A stretch of DNA of 64,000 nt from contig JAQPZY010001684.1 of assembly GCA_029931535.1 (NCBI GenBank), positions 5,673,501 through 5,737,500 on the forward strand. Reading direction: 5' to 3'. Each line of letters opens with the position of its first letter. Position 1 is the stretch's first letter. Position numbers and translations under genes: made by a program. This document shows positions 12,331 to 26,000 of the stretch, piece by piece. The stretch is from Margaritifera margaritifera (lineage: Eukaryota; Mollusca; Bivalvia; Unionida; Margaritiferidae). Below the pieces are notes generated by a model that was not told the DNA's origin, ran no database searches, and was given only the letters and a program-made list of their open reading frames with translations.

Positions 12331-13130
12331 TAGAAAAAACCCAGGCTTGTAATGCTGGGATGTGAAAACAAAAAATAGTTGAAGTCTTGTTTGTTTACTT
12401 TATAGTTTTAATATGGGATATTAAAATGCAAACAACAAGGTATATTTGGCAAATATTTATTGGCAGATCACATTAAAACACTTGTGGCTTATTTAATATC
12501 TTTTTTTTAATATTCATAATGAGGTTAATTTTATGATGATAGTAACATATCACTTGTTGTGTATTTAAAGTGAGATGTCAAGTTGTGAAGAATAGAATCA
12601 CCAAAAACCTACTTTTTTTATTATTATTGTTAATAATGCTTAATTTTATATTACAGCTACATGTTAAATTTGGTTTTGGGGAAGGGCAGATCAATTCTAA
12701 CTTTCACAGTGAGATTTTACTATTAGCTCTTTGTTTTAAAGGTGACTCCTTCCTAAAAAATTTTGGGTCTCATTTAATTTGACCCCTTTATGCATTTCAG
12801 TTTATTTATGTATTGGACTAAATAAGAATGCTGACAATGGGCCAGTTCATTGTTTACTTTTGTTCAGTACAGTTTATACTTACACTACTCTGACATTTCA
12901 TACCTAAATAGTGATTAATGGTAATCCTGATTTTAAGATTGGAACTTTAATTTTTGTATTTGGGACTCTAACTTTTTCCAGGTTGGGAGTCCTGGACCCC
13001 AACTTTTTGAAATCCAAGTGAGAATCCTGTATAAGGTAAGTTATCATGCACTAGTACTTTTTAAGTTCTTAATGCTAAAGTGACTTTGCTATCAAGTGCA
13101 AATGAAATAATATAATGTACTGAAATGTAG
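12331..13130. other. No gene recognised
   Basis: AT-rich sequence without a supported feature. Confidence 0.5.
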
Positions 13131-13478
13131 TAGCTAATGTATTCTAATTCATGAATACAGATTTTTCAGTGCTAGCTAATGTATTCTAATTCATGAATAT
13201 AGCTTTTTCAGTGCTAGCTAATGTACATGTATTCTAATTCATGAATATAGCTTTTTCAGTGTTAGCTAATGTATTCTAATTCACGAGTATAGCTTTTTCA
13301 GTGCTAGCTAATGTACGTGTATTCTGATTCATGAATATAGCTTTTTCAGTGCTAGCTGATGTATTCTGATTCATGAATATAGCTTTTTCAGTGTTAGCTA
13401 ATGTATTCTAATTCACGAGTATAGCTTTTTCAGTGCTAGCTGATGTATTCTAATTCATGAATATAGCTTTTTCAGTGC
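13131..13478. repeat. 42/48-bp minisatellite, 8 copies
   Basis: Unit tagctaatgtattctaattc atgaatatagctttttcagt gc. Two copies carry a 6-bp insertion (tacatg or tacgtg). Each unit contains agctttttcag, a good 3' splice-site-like word on the + strand. Confidence 0.95.
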
Positions 13479-14380
13479 TTGCATGGTAATGTAAAGCTGC
13501 AACATCGTTGCATATACATGTATGTATGTTTATCTTTATATTTTTTTTGAAAGAAATATTTTTATTTAGGAATAATTAAGTTGTTTTTCAAATGGTGCAA
13601 TGCAGGTGCATATATTTAGTGCATAATCTATGAATTGTTTCAGTTGTAAATGTTGAGAGTTCAGAGTTTATTTATATTGGTTTATTAATAAACAAAATAC
13701 AAACATAAAGTCTTTTGTCTGTACTCCAGTTTCTCAATCATGATTCACTTACTCATCGTTCTTCCTTGCTTTCTTCACATTCTTCATTTCTTTGTTGCTT
13801 CATAAGATGACCCTCCATATAAAGGTCGCCTGTCTATAAAGGACAGTTCTGACCAGTCCACAGGGTGACCACAATATACAGGCTTGCCTGTACAAAAAAA
13901 AAACAAACACAACGAATATATATCAAAGGTTAAATTCTGGTTCTGCTCATGCAAGTAGAGGTAGTCATCCATCAAGTTCAGTGGTTCTCAGGTTTTCTTT
14001 GCCTTAAAAGACATCGTATCAACATTTGATTGGTTGATTTGTTGTCAGAACATGCGAATTTGGTTGATTTGTTATCAGATTAATTATTTGTGGACACATC
14101 ACAGGTTCTGAGCATATGCTGAGAAACAGTTGTCATTTTTCACTGTGGTAAAAGTGATGGAGATGGATGGAAGTGAACTGCTGCTTATGGTACCAAAATG
14201 TTCCAATTCATCAACAAATTGTTGTAAAAATTACAAAATTGTTTAGAGATTATATTTTATCTGCCCCATGATGAAGGGTTCAAAGTGCTGGAATTTGAGA
14301 ATACTTGAAGTGCAAAATAACTGACACCAATATTTTGCAGCAGAAATCTATTTCAATTTGGTTGTAACATTGAAGTTGTA
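13479..14380. other. No gene recognised; short dispersed phrase at 13805-13890
   Basis: The stretch with tataaaggtcgcctgtctat and gtgaccacaatatacaggct looks like a molluscan dispersed repeat; related wording occurs near 48600-48780. Nothing coding. Confidence 0.4.
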
Positions 14381-14601
14381 TACCATATATACTTGCATAT
14401 AAGCTAATACCAAGCAAAAACTGCATAGACCCAGATCTGCCGTCACATAATGTGCAGGCAGATCTGGGTCTATGTAGTTTGTAAGAACTAATCAGTAGAA
14501 CAAACAACATAGACCCTGATCTGCCAGCACATTATGCGATGGCAGATCAGGGTCTATGTTGTTTGCATTTGGACCTGGCTTATACATGAGTATATATGAT
14601 A
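14381..14601 (+). mobile_element. Two-hairpin MITE, copy 1
   Basis: Element 14383-14599 (217 bp) flanked by TA. The terminal repeats CCATATATACTTGCATATAAGC and its partner form an outer stem. Inside are hairpin B (14415-14481, arms ACTGCATAGACCCAGATCTGCC-type) and hairpin A (14501-14566, arms ACAACATAGACCCTGATCTG-type). B then A is taken as + orientation. No coding capacity. Confidence 0.92.
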
Positions 14602-14993
14602 ATTTCATAATTGCCTCTCCTGCAAAGCATAGGCAAGACATAGGGATTACCTTTCTGATGGCATTAAGTTTTTGCATTTACCTCAGTTTCCTTGACACTT
14701 TTGTATCAACATTTATAAAACTTCATTGATGTTTTCATCTTGTAAGGTACCGCACACCAGGGACAAAAGTAGGTCACAGTGATATATATTTGTCTTGCTC
14801 AAGTGACTATGCAAGGTTTTTGGATTATGCCATGGCAGAGCATAGCAATCAGTTGAATTATTGTTTATACATAAAATATGCAACAGGTTTTCATACACGT
14901 AATTGTACAATTGGAGAGGTGTGGTCGATCTTTAGGTGAAGGAAACAAGAGAACCTTGAGAAAATCACCAATTTTAGATGGTTAACCATATTC
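14602..14993. other. No gene recognised
   Basis: AT-rich sequence between the MITE and the 1.75-kb transposon. Confidence 0.5.
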
Positions 14994-16756
14994 CCTTGCA
15001 GGGCTCGAAATTAGCTGTAGTCCGCTAGCCCGAGGCTAGTAGATTTCCTGTCGGACTAGTAACTTTCATAATGTTAATAGTCCGATGGGCTAGTAAGTTT
15101 CAGTTATCAACAGTCAGCATTTGTTTATGCCTCTCCCTAATAAAGACTTGACTTCAGCAGATGTTCTTTAGAATCAAGGCAGTGACCATTGTAAACACAG
15201 TCATAAAATATTAGCATCAGAAGATGAAGTCGATTTCTGCCTCGGAAAGGTGCGTTTCTATAATAAGAAGCCACCCGATTTTGCGCATTTCGCTTAACAG
15301 CGCCAATTATGGTCCCGTCATTAACAGCGGAAGTTTGGTAATTGATCCTAATTAATCTGATAACGTATGAAATGAAAAATGACGTGGAAATACCGGGTAG
15401 TCAAATGTTAGTTGTTAAGAGATTTTTATTTCCCACAAATTTATGGTATTCTATAACTTTATATGCGGAAAGTTATTCAGATTTAAAATCTCTCCTCTCA
15501 ATCATAAATAAAAACAATTTTGTTTCTTGTGTTTCGTTTGGATCATCTGATTGCAACGCACGCTGTTATAGAGGGGCTGAACTTCACTATATTAGACATG
15601 GATAGTGAACAGATTGTACTTATGTTTTACTTATTTCTTTTTCTCTTCATTTTTCTATTGCATATTATATATAATATAAAATTTTTAGATTAACCTGTTT
15701 TAAAGCATCTCTCTCTCTCTCTCTCACATACACAGACGCATACAACATGGAATCCAAATCATCATAATGTTCGGTAAGAGTTTACGTATTCCCTGATTGC
15801 CAGCCAAGCTTTCTGCAGTTAGCGACCTCATCGTTCACACCAAGCCACAAAGATGTGTCTTCCGTGAAAGATTTTTAAATATTCTGATAATGTTTAGAAG
15901 AATTTTTCACCAAAGTTAACATTTAAAAAGTAACGCTAGAATGCTTATTAATTATAACCAAATTTTACTTTTTCAATGCATGATATGATGACATTTTTAG
16001 GAAATATTTAGAAAATATTAAAATTTGACCATTTATAAATTTACATATATATATATAAATATGGAAAAGTTCATAAAAGTAAGAAAATTAATACGGAATC
16101 TGTATTAGATATAGCATCATGGAACAAAAAGCATGAACGAATATTCCCACCATTGGGTGCGAACTCCCAACCTTGTGTTTTACATTTGCATCGAAATAAT
16201 GATAAGAATTAGATCAATGTTACAATTACGTTATTGACACATTATTTCCTTATAACTACTTTTTTCTATGATGATAAATAATTGAATACACATGGAGATA
16301 TCCAAGCAGAATGCGGTACATTTGTTGGGAATTAAAATCTCTGAGCATCTAAGATTTGAAAATTTTCCACCTTATTATTAATTTCAACAATACCATGAGG
16401 TCGGATTAATTAGGAACAATTACCAAACTTCCGCTGTTAATGATGAGACCATAATTGGAGCTGTTAAGTACGACGCGCCATGTCAGATGGCTTCGTTTGA
16501 TAGGAACCACCTTTTCCAAGCTGAAACTAACATTATCTTCTGATGCTAATATTTTATAACAGTGTTTACAATAGCGACTGCTTTGATCCTGCAGAACATC
16601 TGCTGAAGTCAAGTCTTTATTAGGGAGAGGCCATTTAATTTCAAGGGGGGTGGGGGTGGGCAGGAATAGTAAAGATTTGGCAGGACTAGTATATTTCTCA
16701 GTATACTAGTCCTTCTGGCTACAAAGCAATTTGTGTTAAATTCGAGCCCTGCCTTG
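14994..16756. mobile_element. hAT-like non-autonomous transposon, 1753 bp, long TIRs, 5-bp TSD
   Basis: The element (14999-16751) begins CAGGGCTCGAAATTA and ends with the complement, TAAATTCGAGCCCTG. The inverted similarity extends about 350 bp at each end; shared inner blocks include TCTCCCTAATAAAGACTTGA, ATATTAGCATCAGAAGAT and TTAACAGCGGAAGTTTGGTA. The outer 100 bp of the arms have diverged. Flanks are CCTTG on both sides (14994-14998 and 16752-16756), a 5-bp target duplication. The middle (about 15350-16400) holds a short open frame (15342-15605) of no known family and a (TC)n tract. No transposase is seen. Confidence 0.85.
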
Positions 16757-16954
16757 TACATGTTGTAACCTGGGATGGAACCCTTGAAATACAGAGCTAG
16801 CACATTACAGCTGTGCAGTCTTTTGAATATCCAGTAGCTATTGATTTAAAGCCCAATCCTTGTGGGTATGAAGATTACTTATTGAGGCCCTTAATTATTA
16901 ATGAGGTATGCTTGGAAATTAAATAGATTCTTTAAATTAATTTTTATTTTTCAG

Positions 16955-17079
16955 GTTCAAACAGTCCGACAAGCGTGATGATGTCTAGACAGGAACCAGC
17001 TATCAACCTGTGGGTGAAAGCAGAACCTTTTAGCTATGGAGCCTTCCCCATTGCACCTCACCCAAGGCTGAATATCAAT
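16955..17079 (+). CDS. TBCCD1: TBCCD1 exon with start codon
   Basis: A pyrimidine tract and CAG at 16952-16954 precede the exon, so at least one noncoding exon must lie upstream. Translation most likely starts at ATG 16978 or the next codon, ATG 16981. The 34 codons include NLWVKAEPFSYGAFPIAPHP, matching the N terminus of TBCCD1. The exon ends in phase 0 at the donor gtaagc. No stop precedes the ATG inside the exon, so the start is chosen by homology. Confidence 0.9.
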
Positions 17080-20000
17080 GTAAGCCAATCCAGGTGATGG
17101 AAGGGTTAGCAAACTAAATGTTCTGTGAATGGGGGTGGAGTGGTGGTGGTTCTAAGTACACGAAGGCACGTCTCGCCAACATATTATGCACATTTTTCAC
17201 CATAGGTTGAGTTTTTGGTGTGATTGTTTAGAAATTAGCATGAATCCTGCAGTTGCATGCGATAGAATAGACACTGCAATGAATGTATTTATTTTCATGA
17301 GGTGGCAATATTTGTGGATTTCATGGTTACTGCAAACCATGAACTTAATTATGATCCAGTTGACAATGAATCACCAGTAAAGATAAAAGGCTGGCTTTTC
17401 ACATAAGAGGTGTATCCACAAGTATAACTAAGGACAAAAATGTCTTTTTTTTAATTAAACCACAAAAATAGATATCCACAAAGATAAATAAATTTTAAGT
17501 AATATTAAAAATATGTACTGCATTTGTTTCGCACCCACAACTACTTTGTCATGTATAGCAAAAAACAGGTATCATTTTGACTGTTTGCTCTTGATAAATT
17601 TATAAACAATGACTTCTTACCCATGTAACTTACAATGTAATTGTCCTGTTTTGTTCTCTATACAATTTATATACTGTATTTCATGTAATTTTGTGTACCT
17701 TTTGGTTTATCATACACCATCCAGCTATAAAAATAATAATTAGTTAAATGTATCTTATTTTTTTGTACATAATACTAAATATTTTTTAACAAATTATTTA
17801 AATTTTCATACAAAAAAGTTCTACTGGAAAGGTTTACGTTTGCAAAAAAAGCTAGGAAATATTGCCAATTTTTTTATAACACAGAATAAAAGATTCAGAT
17901 CATTTACAATTTTGTTTTTTCTTGATATCATTTTTATTCTTGTATTTTGATGTGTTAAACTTCAAGAGATGTTCACGTTTAAAACAGCTTAAAAAATATA
18001 CAGACGTATGATTTAGGTATGTCCAATGACATAGTTTTGCTATGCACATGTTTTAAATGGTGATTAACTTTGGGTAAAATTTCTTAATTGAGGCATTGAA
18101 TAATGAAACAGGAGATTAAGAAATAAAAGAATCACCATTTATAATCATGCAGAAAGATCTTTGATTATTTCATTCTTTGAATTATTTTTTTTAACTGCTT
18201 ATTTTGGTGTTTTTTTTTTAATCAAGAAGAGAAGTTCATGTTTCCAATGGCTTGATGTATGATTTGATACCTCAAATGACTAATGTTTTGTTTGCAGAGT
18301 AAATGTTTGGTATAATCTCATATGAAAAACTTAACAATTTGTTGCCTCAATTAAGATCTTACCCAAACTATTTAACCTTGCGTAATTTTTTAATTGAGGC
18401 ATCAATTAATAAAACTTGAGATTAAGAAATAAAGAAATAATTACCATTTATAATCATGCAGAAAGAGCTTTGATCATCTCATTTTGAAAGGGTAATTGTT
18501 TTGTTAATTGAGAATCTACTCTCATTCATCAAGCCACACTTTTTTGTCATCTTTATCAGCTAGAAAAATATAATGATTGATGCGTATGATCTCTTGTTGT
18601 TATTATAGTATCTGCTGCTGTTCATTAACAACTGAACAGTGGCCTTTACAGCACATATCTCTAAATAATATCATTAATGTGTGCTCTTTATGAAGTCGGT
18701 CACTGTAACAAAGTATCATGCGCGTTTTAAAACAAGTTCAGAAAGCATTTGATGTTTTCTTGACAAGTAAAAATTATATAGAGTCAGTACATGCTAAAGC
18801 AGGGGTGTCAAACTCATTTGCTATGGCAGGCCAGATTTGATATAAATAATAATAAATAATAATAAATAATGAGTCTGGCATGCTGTATGCTTGGTACCTT
18901 GTGTTAAAGTGAAGACCATAGTCCATTAGTCAGTTAGTCTTGTTTCATTTTAGTAATACAAATATAAACTATAAAAACTTTGTCATTTTCTATCATAAAT
19001 GTGAAAATCATTGATGCAGTGAGTTTGATTCTTATTCTTTTAAAGTTCTTGGTTTCAGTCCTTAAATAATATGGTTAATGATTACTTTTTACTAAGGCCA
19101 TCACTGTCACAAAACACCACAGTATAGCTCGCATGTTTTAAAACAAGAGTAATAATGCCATTTTATATGTTCTTGTAAAATTAACATTTTATTGAGAATC
19201 TATTCTATGTTACACCCTTCTTCTGCAAATAAGAAGAAAAAGTGATGCATGTGATCGCTTATCATTACAATATCTACTGCTGTTTGGATCATGGCCTTCA
19301 TAGCTCATTGACAGATTTTCATTTCCCTATAGGTAGCCTCACTAATTTGATCTCATCTATCAAATCTTGCTCTCAGTCTGGAGTTGACTGGAATAACCTG
19401 GCCAGAGCTTTAGTCACATTTAATTAGCATGTAAATAACACTGCATGGCCATGTGGTTCTTGTGACAATGGATATCTTAATGAAAACAAGAATGAAATAT
19501 TTATTCAGAGGTGTCAATTGATATAAGAATATAGTTGTGCCATTGTAAATGAGGAAGATCACAATCGTCAGGTAACTGAACAACACAGATTACAATTGCC
19601 TTGTAACCTCTATCTTTCTCTTTCACTCTCTCTCCAAAAGCTATAAATAAAAACCGCTCTGAATACATTCGATCTTACTCACTGACACAGTATTGTTTCA
19701 TCTATATCTCTCTCACACACATTCACTAAAAACAACAAATGTCTTTTTGAGTTCTTTTATTTTTATTGTTGTTTGATAATGAGGTTACTGCTGCTGAAAG
19801 AATAAATGTCACACATAAGTGTTTGACAACAGAGGCTCAAATCGTTGCTTACAATTTACCTATAAATAATACATGTACAGACCATCTTAATCACTTTGCC
19901 AGCATGAGATACCATAACAGCTACAAAGAAATATGCTGTGAATACACATGATTTTACACACTGACACAACATTATAGTTTCATCCATTTCTCCTCTCTCT

Positions 20001-23000
20001 CTCTCTCTCTCATTTACTAATAACGACAAAAGTCTTTTTGAGTACTTTTATTGGAATTGGATTCTTGAGTTGGAAGAAAAATGAGACAAAACTTTTATCT
20101 TTATTTTGTAGGTTAGTAGTTATGTCGTTGAGTATCTTGTGTCACATAGATCTTGTTTGGGTCTGATTCTTTTATTTCCCATACGTGGTCAGTGCTCCAA
20201 AATAATAATTATTATTTTTTACATATAATTTTTTGTACTCTGAAATGAAAAATTATTTTTCATGTATGAAACAATACTTGAAATACGATAGGCATCATTT
20301 TCAAGAGTCTGTTTCTGTGTCCACCAAGACTGTACTTTAATATATATCCCCTGCACCCTATCTTTTACTTCAAGACATCCAAGAGTAGCATCATGATCTC
20401 GTACATTATTTTTATTCATTCTTGTTTTTATTCCAAAAATTGACATATTTCACTTTATTAATGCATCTCATTGGCAATTTCTAATTTTCTTGTATTAATT
20501 TTATTCCTTTCATTTATGAGCAACATTTATGGGATTATTATAAAATTGTGTAACAGAAATTATTATACTGTCGATGCTCGCTTATAAGTCAAGTCCAACT
20601 GCACAAACCCATATCTGCCATGGCATAATGTGTCTGCCAATCTGGGTCTGTGCAGTTTGTTAGGAATAATTAGTAGAACAAACAACATAGACCCTGATCC
20701 GACAGCGCTTTATGTGACAGCAGATCAGGGTCTATGTTGTTTGCAGTTGGACCCAGATTATACGTGAGTATAAACGGTATATACAGTAGATTTTTTTTTC
20801 TTCAGAATATCAAGAAGATTGTGATCTATGCCAAAAACAAAGGAGAGGCAGGGTTTCCACGGATAAGGTATTAAATGAAGCTCATGAATTACAAATCCAC
20901 AATTCAATATTTATTTGATTTGACATTCATTATCAAGATACAAAGTAATAATTACAGAATTAGGAAACAGTTGTGAAGTACATCATAGCCTTCAGAGAAA
21001 ACATCAGTTATATTAAACAATTTATTGTATTTACAATCTCTGTATTTAAGTAATCAGATACTTGTCATTAGGATTTTGCACAAGTGAAATCAGTATCAGT
21101 CTTGCTTTAAAACTGTGAAAATTTTCTGTTTCAGATATAGTTTTATTGGTAGCATTTTGATACAGTTTGTAGTGTCTCATGTGGGCAGTGAAAATTTGAT
21201 AACTCAAACATGAGTCACTTAAGTATGTCTGCTGGTGCCAATTTAACACTTACTGCACAGTTCTAAATGATGTGATCATTGCATTATTTGAAGTGGTGGG
21301 GAAAATGGGGAGAAGTGAGTGTTAAGAAGAAAAAATTATAATGTTAAAAAAAGTCGGTTAAAACAGCTGTTTCACTAAACGTTTTAGGCAAATAAGATAA
21401 TAACAAAGAAAATACTCATTGCACTTTATGAACATATTACATGTTTTCTTTGTTTTGATTCAGCAATTTGTTTTGCAAAAGACTGTAACCTTGAAAATAG
21501 GTTACTATTGAAAACAAGTGACATATTAGGATATAAACCCATTAATTCTACGTTTACAGGATGAAATATGACATAAACATGTTTACCTTTACTAGCAATT
21601 AGTCAGTGAATCTTCACAGAGTAATACTATGCTTGTCATTGGGTGACAAATACATGGAATTTCAATTCGTTAAGATTCATGTGTGAGTGTTTGGTGGAAA
21701 TTTCATAGATTGAAATATGATTGCAGACATAAATAATCGTTCATTTGACATACAAGTTGATCAAAAAGCATTAAAATGCTATGTTTAAACTGTTTTACAT
21801 TGCTCTTTGAACAGATTTTTGTTTCTGTTGGGTTTTAATGGCACTTTTAACACAATATTGGCTGTATCTTGCTGGGGAGATGGGAGCTAAGTGTCTTTCA
21901 TAAGGACACACTGAGGCAGCAGACCCGGGCTGGCCTGGATGGTATTGAACCCATGACCCTTGGATTACAAGTCCAATGCTCTACCAACTGAACTACTATG
22001 GCTCCCATATGAACAGAAAAAAGATATAAGATTTTGATTCTGCACTCTGAATATGAGAGCATTCAATAGTCAGAAAAAGGGGTGTGAAGATGTTAACTTA
22101 AGAAAAGGTGAAGTCAATTTTGCTTTCTCTGCATATTTGGGCAAAATGACAGGCAATGGAGTGACTGTTTTGGCTGCATTACATCCTAACATGCATTATG
22201 ACATCATGGATATGACATAACTTGTTACTTAGTGTATCATAGCGTCATGGATGTAAAGTGATGTGGTTGCAACTTCAGTTTTTTATTCAGTAATGAAAAG
22301 AACAATGGTTATACAATTTTAATGCTTGGAATAACAGTCATGTAAAAGAAAATGATAAAGTCAGTGAAAGTATATGAGACCTTGTGAAAATGTTTACAGC
22401 AATTTACAACCTGCTGTAAATTGGTTGCACAAAACTGACATCTTGTAAATTGTGTCATAATGAAAAAATTTAAGTCACCAACATAACATGCACTATTCTT
22501 TATTTATTTGTATGATCTAGAGCTATCTATATAAAATTTCACCATAGTTTCTAAAGAAAAACTTTCTAAAAAAATGGGCTATGGTTCATGATATTGGTTT
22601 TACAAGCAGAGTCTTTTTCTGCAAAGAGTTCTATACATGTATTAAGCTCTTCAACTCAGTTATTGAAGTGTTTGAGAATGTTTTATTGCACTACATTCAA
22701 GCAGCTGTAGGATTATGAGTGACATCAAGCCTGCAATTTTTGATGTTGTGAATGAATTGTTGTCAAGTGCAAGAAAGCAGTGTGATTTAAGATCACTCTG
22801 TGTAACAGGTGAGAGGGTCTTCTTAGAAATTAAGGTATGCACCAAGGATGGTGAACTAGCATCAGTCAATTCATGAACCAGTGCTTGGTAGAGAAGGTGG
22901 GGAGCTCAGCTGATGGAAGATCAACTGTGGTAGAAATGGCCACATCCAATCTTTGTGAAGTTTGTAAAAACAAATGTTAATGTTTGACCAACTGTCAGTT

Positions 23001-26000
23001 TATGGAGGATAAACTACAGACAGGTGGCTAAATTATCAATGGGTAAACATATCTGATGATCTTCAATGCAAATTTGATAAATTTTTAAATATTCATTCAG
23101 CTATTATTTTATGGACAATTAGTGACAGTGAATTTTACTGTATGTTTCTAAATAATGATTCTTACTTGGGGTTTAATATTCAACTATACACACCAACCTA
23201 TACATTTTCAAGTTATTTTGGATTGCTTGATCCCATAGCTCTGTAAAAATATCAGTTTTTAGAAAAGTTAAAAGCTCCAGTGTTTTACAAGTGGCAAATA
23301 CTTGTCATCAATCTTGTGACATGCTCTTCCCAAGCATATAGCCTTCTATTGCCCTCAACCTTAAAACTTAACTTGGTTGAAAACTGCAATAAATATTTTG
23401 GGCCTCCAACATTTTGATTATTCAAAATATGATTTTATTTTTAATTTCTACCAGACTTTAATTTCTTTGTCAGCAATATATAATCTTTTCTTCATTTTAC
23501 AGCTACAGTGTTTGGCGCCACATTGCTTGTAACAAGCTGCATCTTTCTGAATCCTTGGCATGGATGTAAGTAAATTCAGAACAATTTCATTTTCAGAAAT
23601 TAGATGGGAAAAGGACATTTAAAATAGCAATTAATAGGGATATTTGAAACTTAGAAATTATATGTTCAGTTACTAAATACATACATTTTACACCAGATAT
23701 CTATAAAATGTAATTTTGAAACATACAAAAGACTTGTAGATAAGCAGCACCTACAGTTCTGATGTTAAAATACTGGTAAATGTTAAATGTTACAAAATCA
23801 CATACTTCAAAACCAGTTGGAACCAGTCCAAGCATGTAAAATTATGTCATTGAAAGTTGTGGAATTTTCAAACTTAGATGCAATATTTTTTAGAAGTTAT
23901 ATAAAATAAAAGATAAAGGTAAAAATATAAATCCTTAAATTAGAGGGTCAAAATTTGTTTTATAAACTGCATTCTTGGAAAACATCAAAGATTTTCTCTG
24001 GTGGTACATCACTATAAAGCTTTCACATCAGGATACTTCCATTTCACAGGGCAGACAATATTTCAGATTAAAACAGTATTTATATAACATATAAAACATA
24101 TGCTGTTTCATTTTAATTTAAGAGATGTCAAATTTCAGGTAGTCAAAAAACTTGTACTTTAGATGTATTCTTATAGAGAATGTTTACATAATGTTACTAA
24201 ATTTTGACATAAAAAAATAGAAGATGACCTGCCTTTCAATACGTTATACAAGTTTTGAGTTTAGTGTTAATTACACAATTGTGAATTGAATTGTAGCAAA
24301 GTTCTAGTGTTAAAAAGATAAGAAAAATGTTACCTACTTTTGTCCTGACTCGAGCTGAAAGTAATTATTGGTGTGTGGTTTTACTCTGGGTGCAGTTGGA
24401 AAGAAATAAAGAAACCATCATGCGTATCCTTGATAACAAAAACGATTAAAAAAAACCCTCTCAAATTCCACTTTGCTTAGTATCTTTTAGTCATTGGAGC
24501 CACTTCTTGGAGTTTTCTCATTTCAGGGAAGTATACTCCACCTGTTTTTTACTTTCATTCCTGATGAATATTTATTAACTTATTTGTCAATTTCATTATG
24601 CAATGATTCAGTTGGCAGCATCTTAATTGCATGATTGGTGGTTGTTAGTACTTACAAGCCAATTCAGTACTTGACCCTTCTTTGTTAACTTTAAAAAGAT
24701 AAGAAAAATGTTACCTACTTTTGTCCTGATTCGAGCTGAAAGTAATTATTGGTGTGTGGTTTTACTCTGGGTGCAGTTGGAAAGAAATAAAGAAACCATC
24801 ATGCGTATCCTTGATAACAAAAACGATAAAAAAAACCCCTCTCAAATTCCACTTTGCTTAGTATCTTTTAGTCATTGGAGCCACTTCTTGGAGTTTTCTC
24901 ATTTCAGGGAAGTATACTCCACCTGTTTTTTACTTTCATTCCTGATGAATATTTATTAACTCATTTGTCAATTTCATTATGCAATGATTCAGTTGGCAGC
25001 ATCTTAATTGCATGATTGGTGGTTGTTAGTACTTACAAGCCAATTCAGTACTTGACCCTTCTTTGTTAACTTCATGAATAAACAGCTTTTTATTCCAACT
25101 TTTGTGCCTTAGTAGTTAGTTGTGCATTTTTATGAATTATCCTGAACTACTGTGGTTTCGTTTATTTTCATGGGTACCAATTTTCATAATTTTGTAACAA
25201 AGGGACATTTTCATAAATGCTTAAATTCATGGATATGCCTCTGTCATAGTTTGAATATTTATAAGTATTATATTTCTTGTATAAACCTCTACAAATACCC
25301 AAAATGAATAATGCAAAAGTACAAAAATATGCTGACAACAACCGGTAATGGCTTGAATGGTGAAAACAATGCTACTGCCAGTATGAGCATAAATCAAACA
25401 CGTATGATGGTTAATCGCTTTCACCAGGTTTTCGTTGGAGTGCTTGACATCAAATGGTGCTAATGGAGCCACCAACACCAAGCCAAGTGGTATTTGAAAC
25501 ATGTCTATATGATCTTTTACTTAAGTAAATACTCAAAACTCTTTCTCTGTTTTATCCATACTGACCTCACAACACATATCGATTTAAGGCAGTGAGTGGA
25601 AAAAATGGCTACCAGATACTGTATACATATATGTGTATTAAAATAATAAAAACTGCTTATAATTATTTTTTTTTTTTAAATGGTTTAAAACAATTACATG
25701 TAAGAGATAATATTTTATTACAGTAATGAAGTTGAGTTATCAAATAGCTGAACTTTGTTGAATACTAGATATGTATCAGTAAGAAAATGGGAGTGTGTGT
25801 GTGTGTGTGTGTGGGGGGTCTTCATCACATGAGGCTCAGTTTTCGCAGGGTCTTTGAATTTGTGGTCTGGAGCAACAACGAAATCCACAAAAAGTGGTAT
25901 CCAACAAAATATAGTGAAAGCACAGTATTACACTGGTGTTAGCATATGATGTTTGGCTGATTTTCACCTGTATATTCCTTTGCTTTTGCTCTTTTTAATT

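Noticed and set aside
21933..22006. tRNA-Thr gene
   Set aside because: Acceptor and other stems are imperfect and the sequence continues into a SINE-like body.
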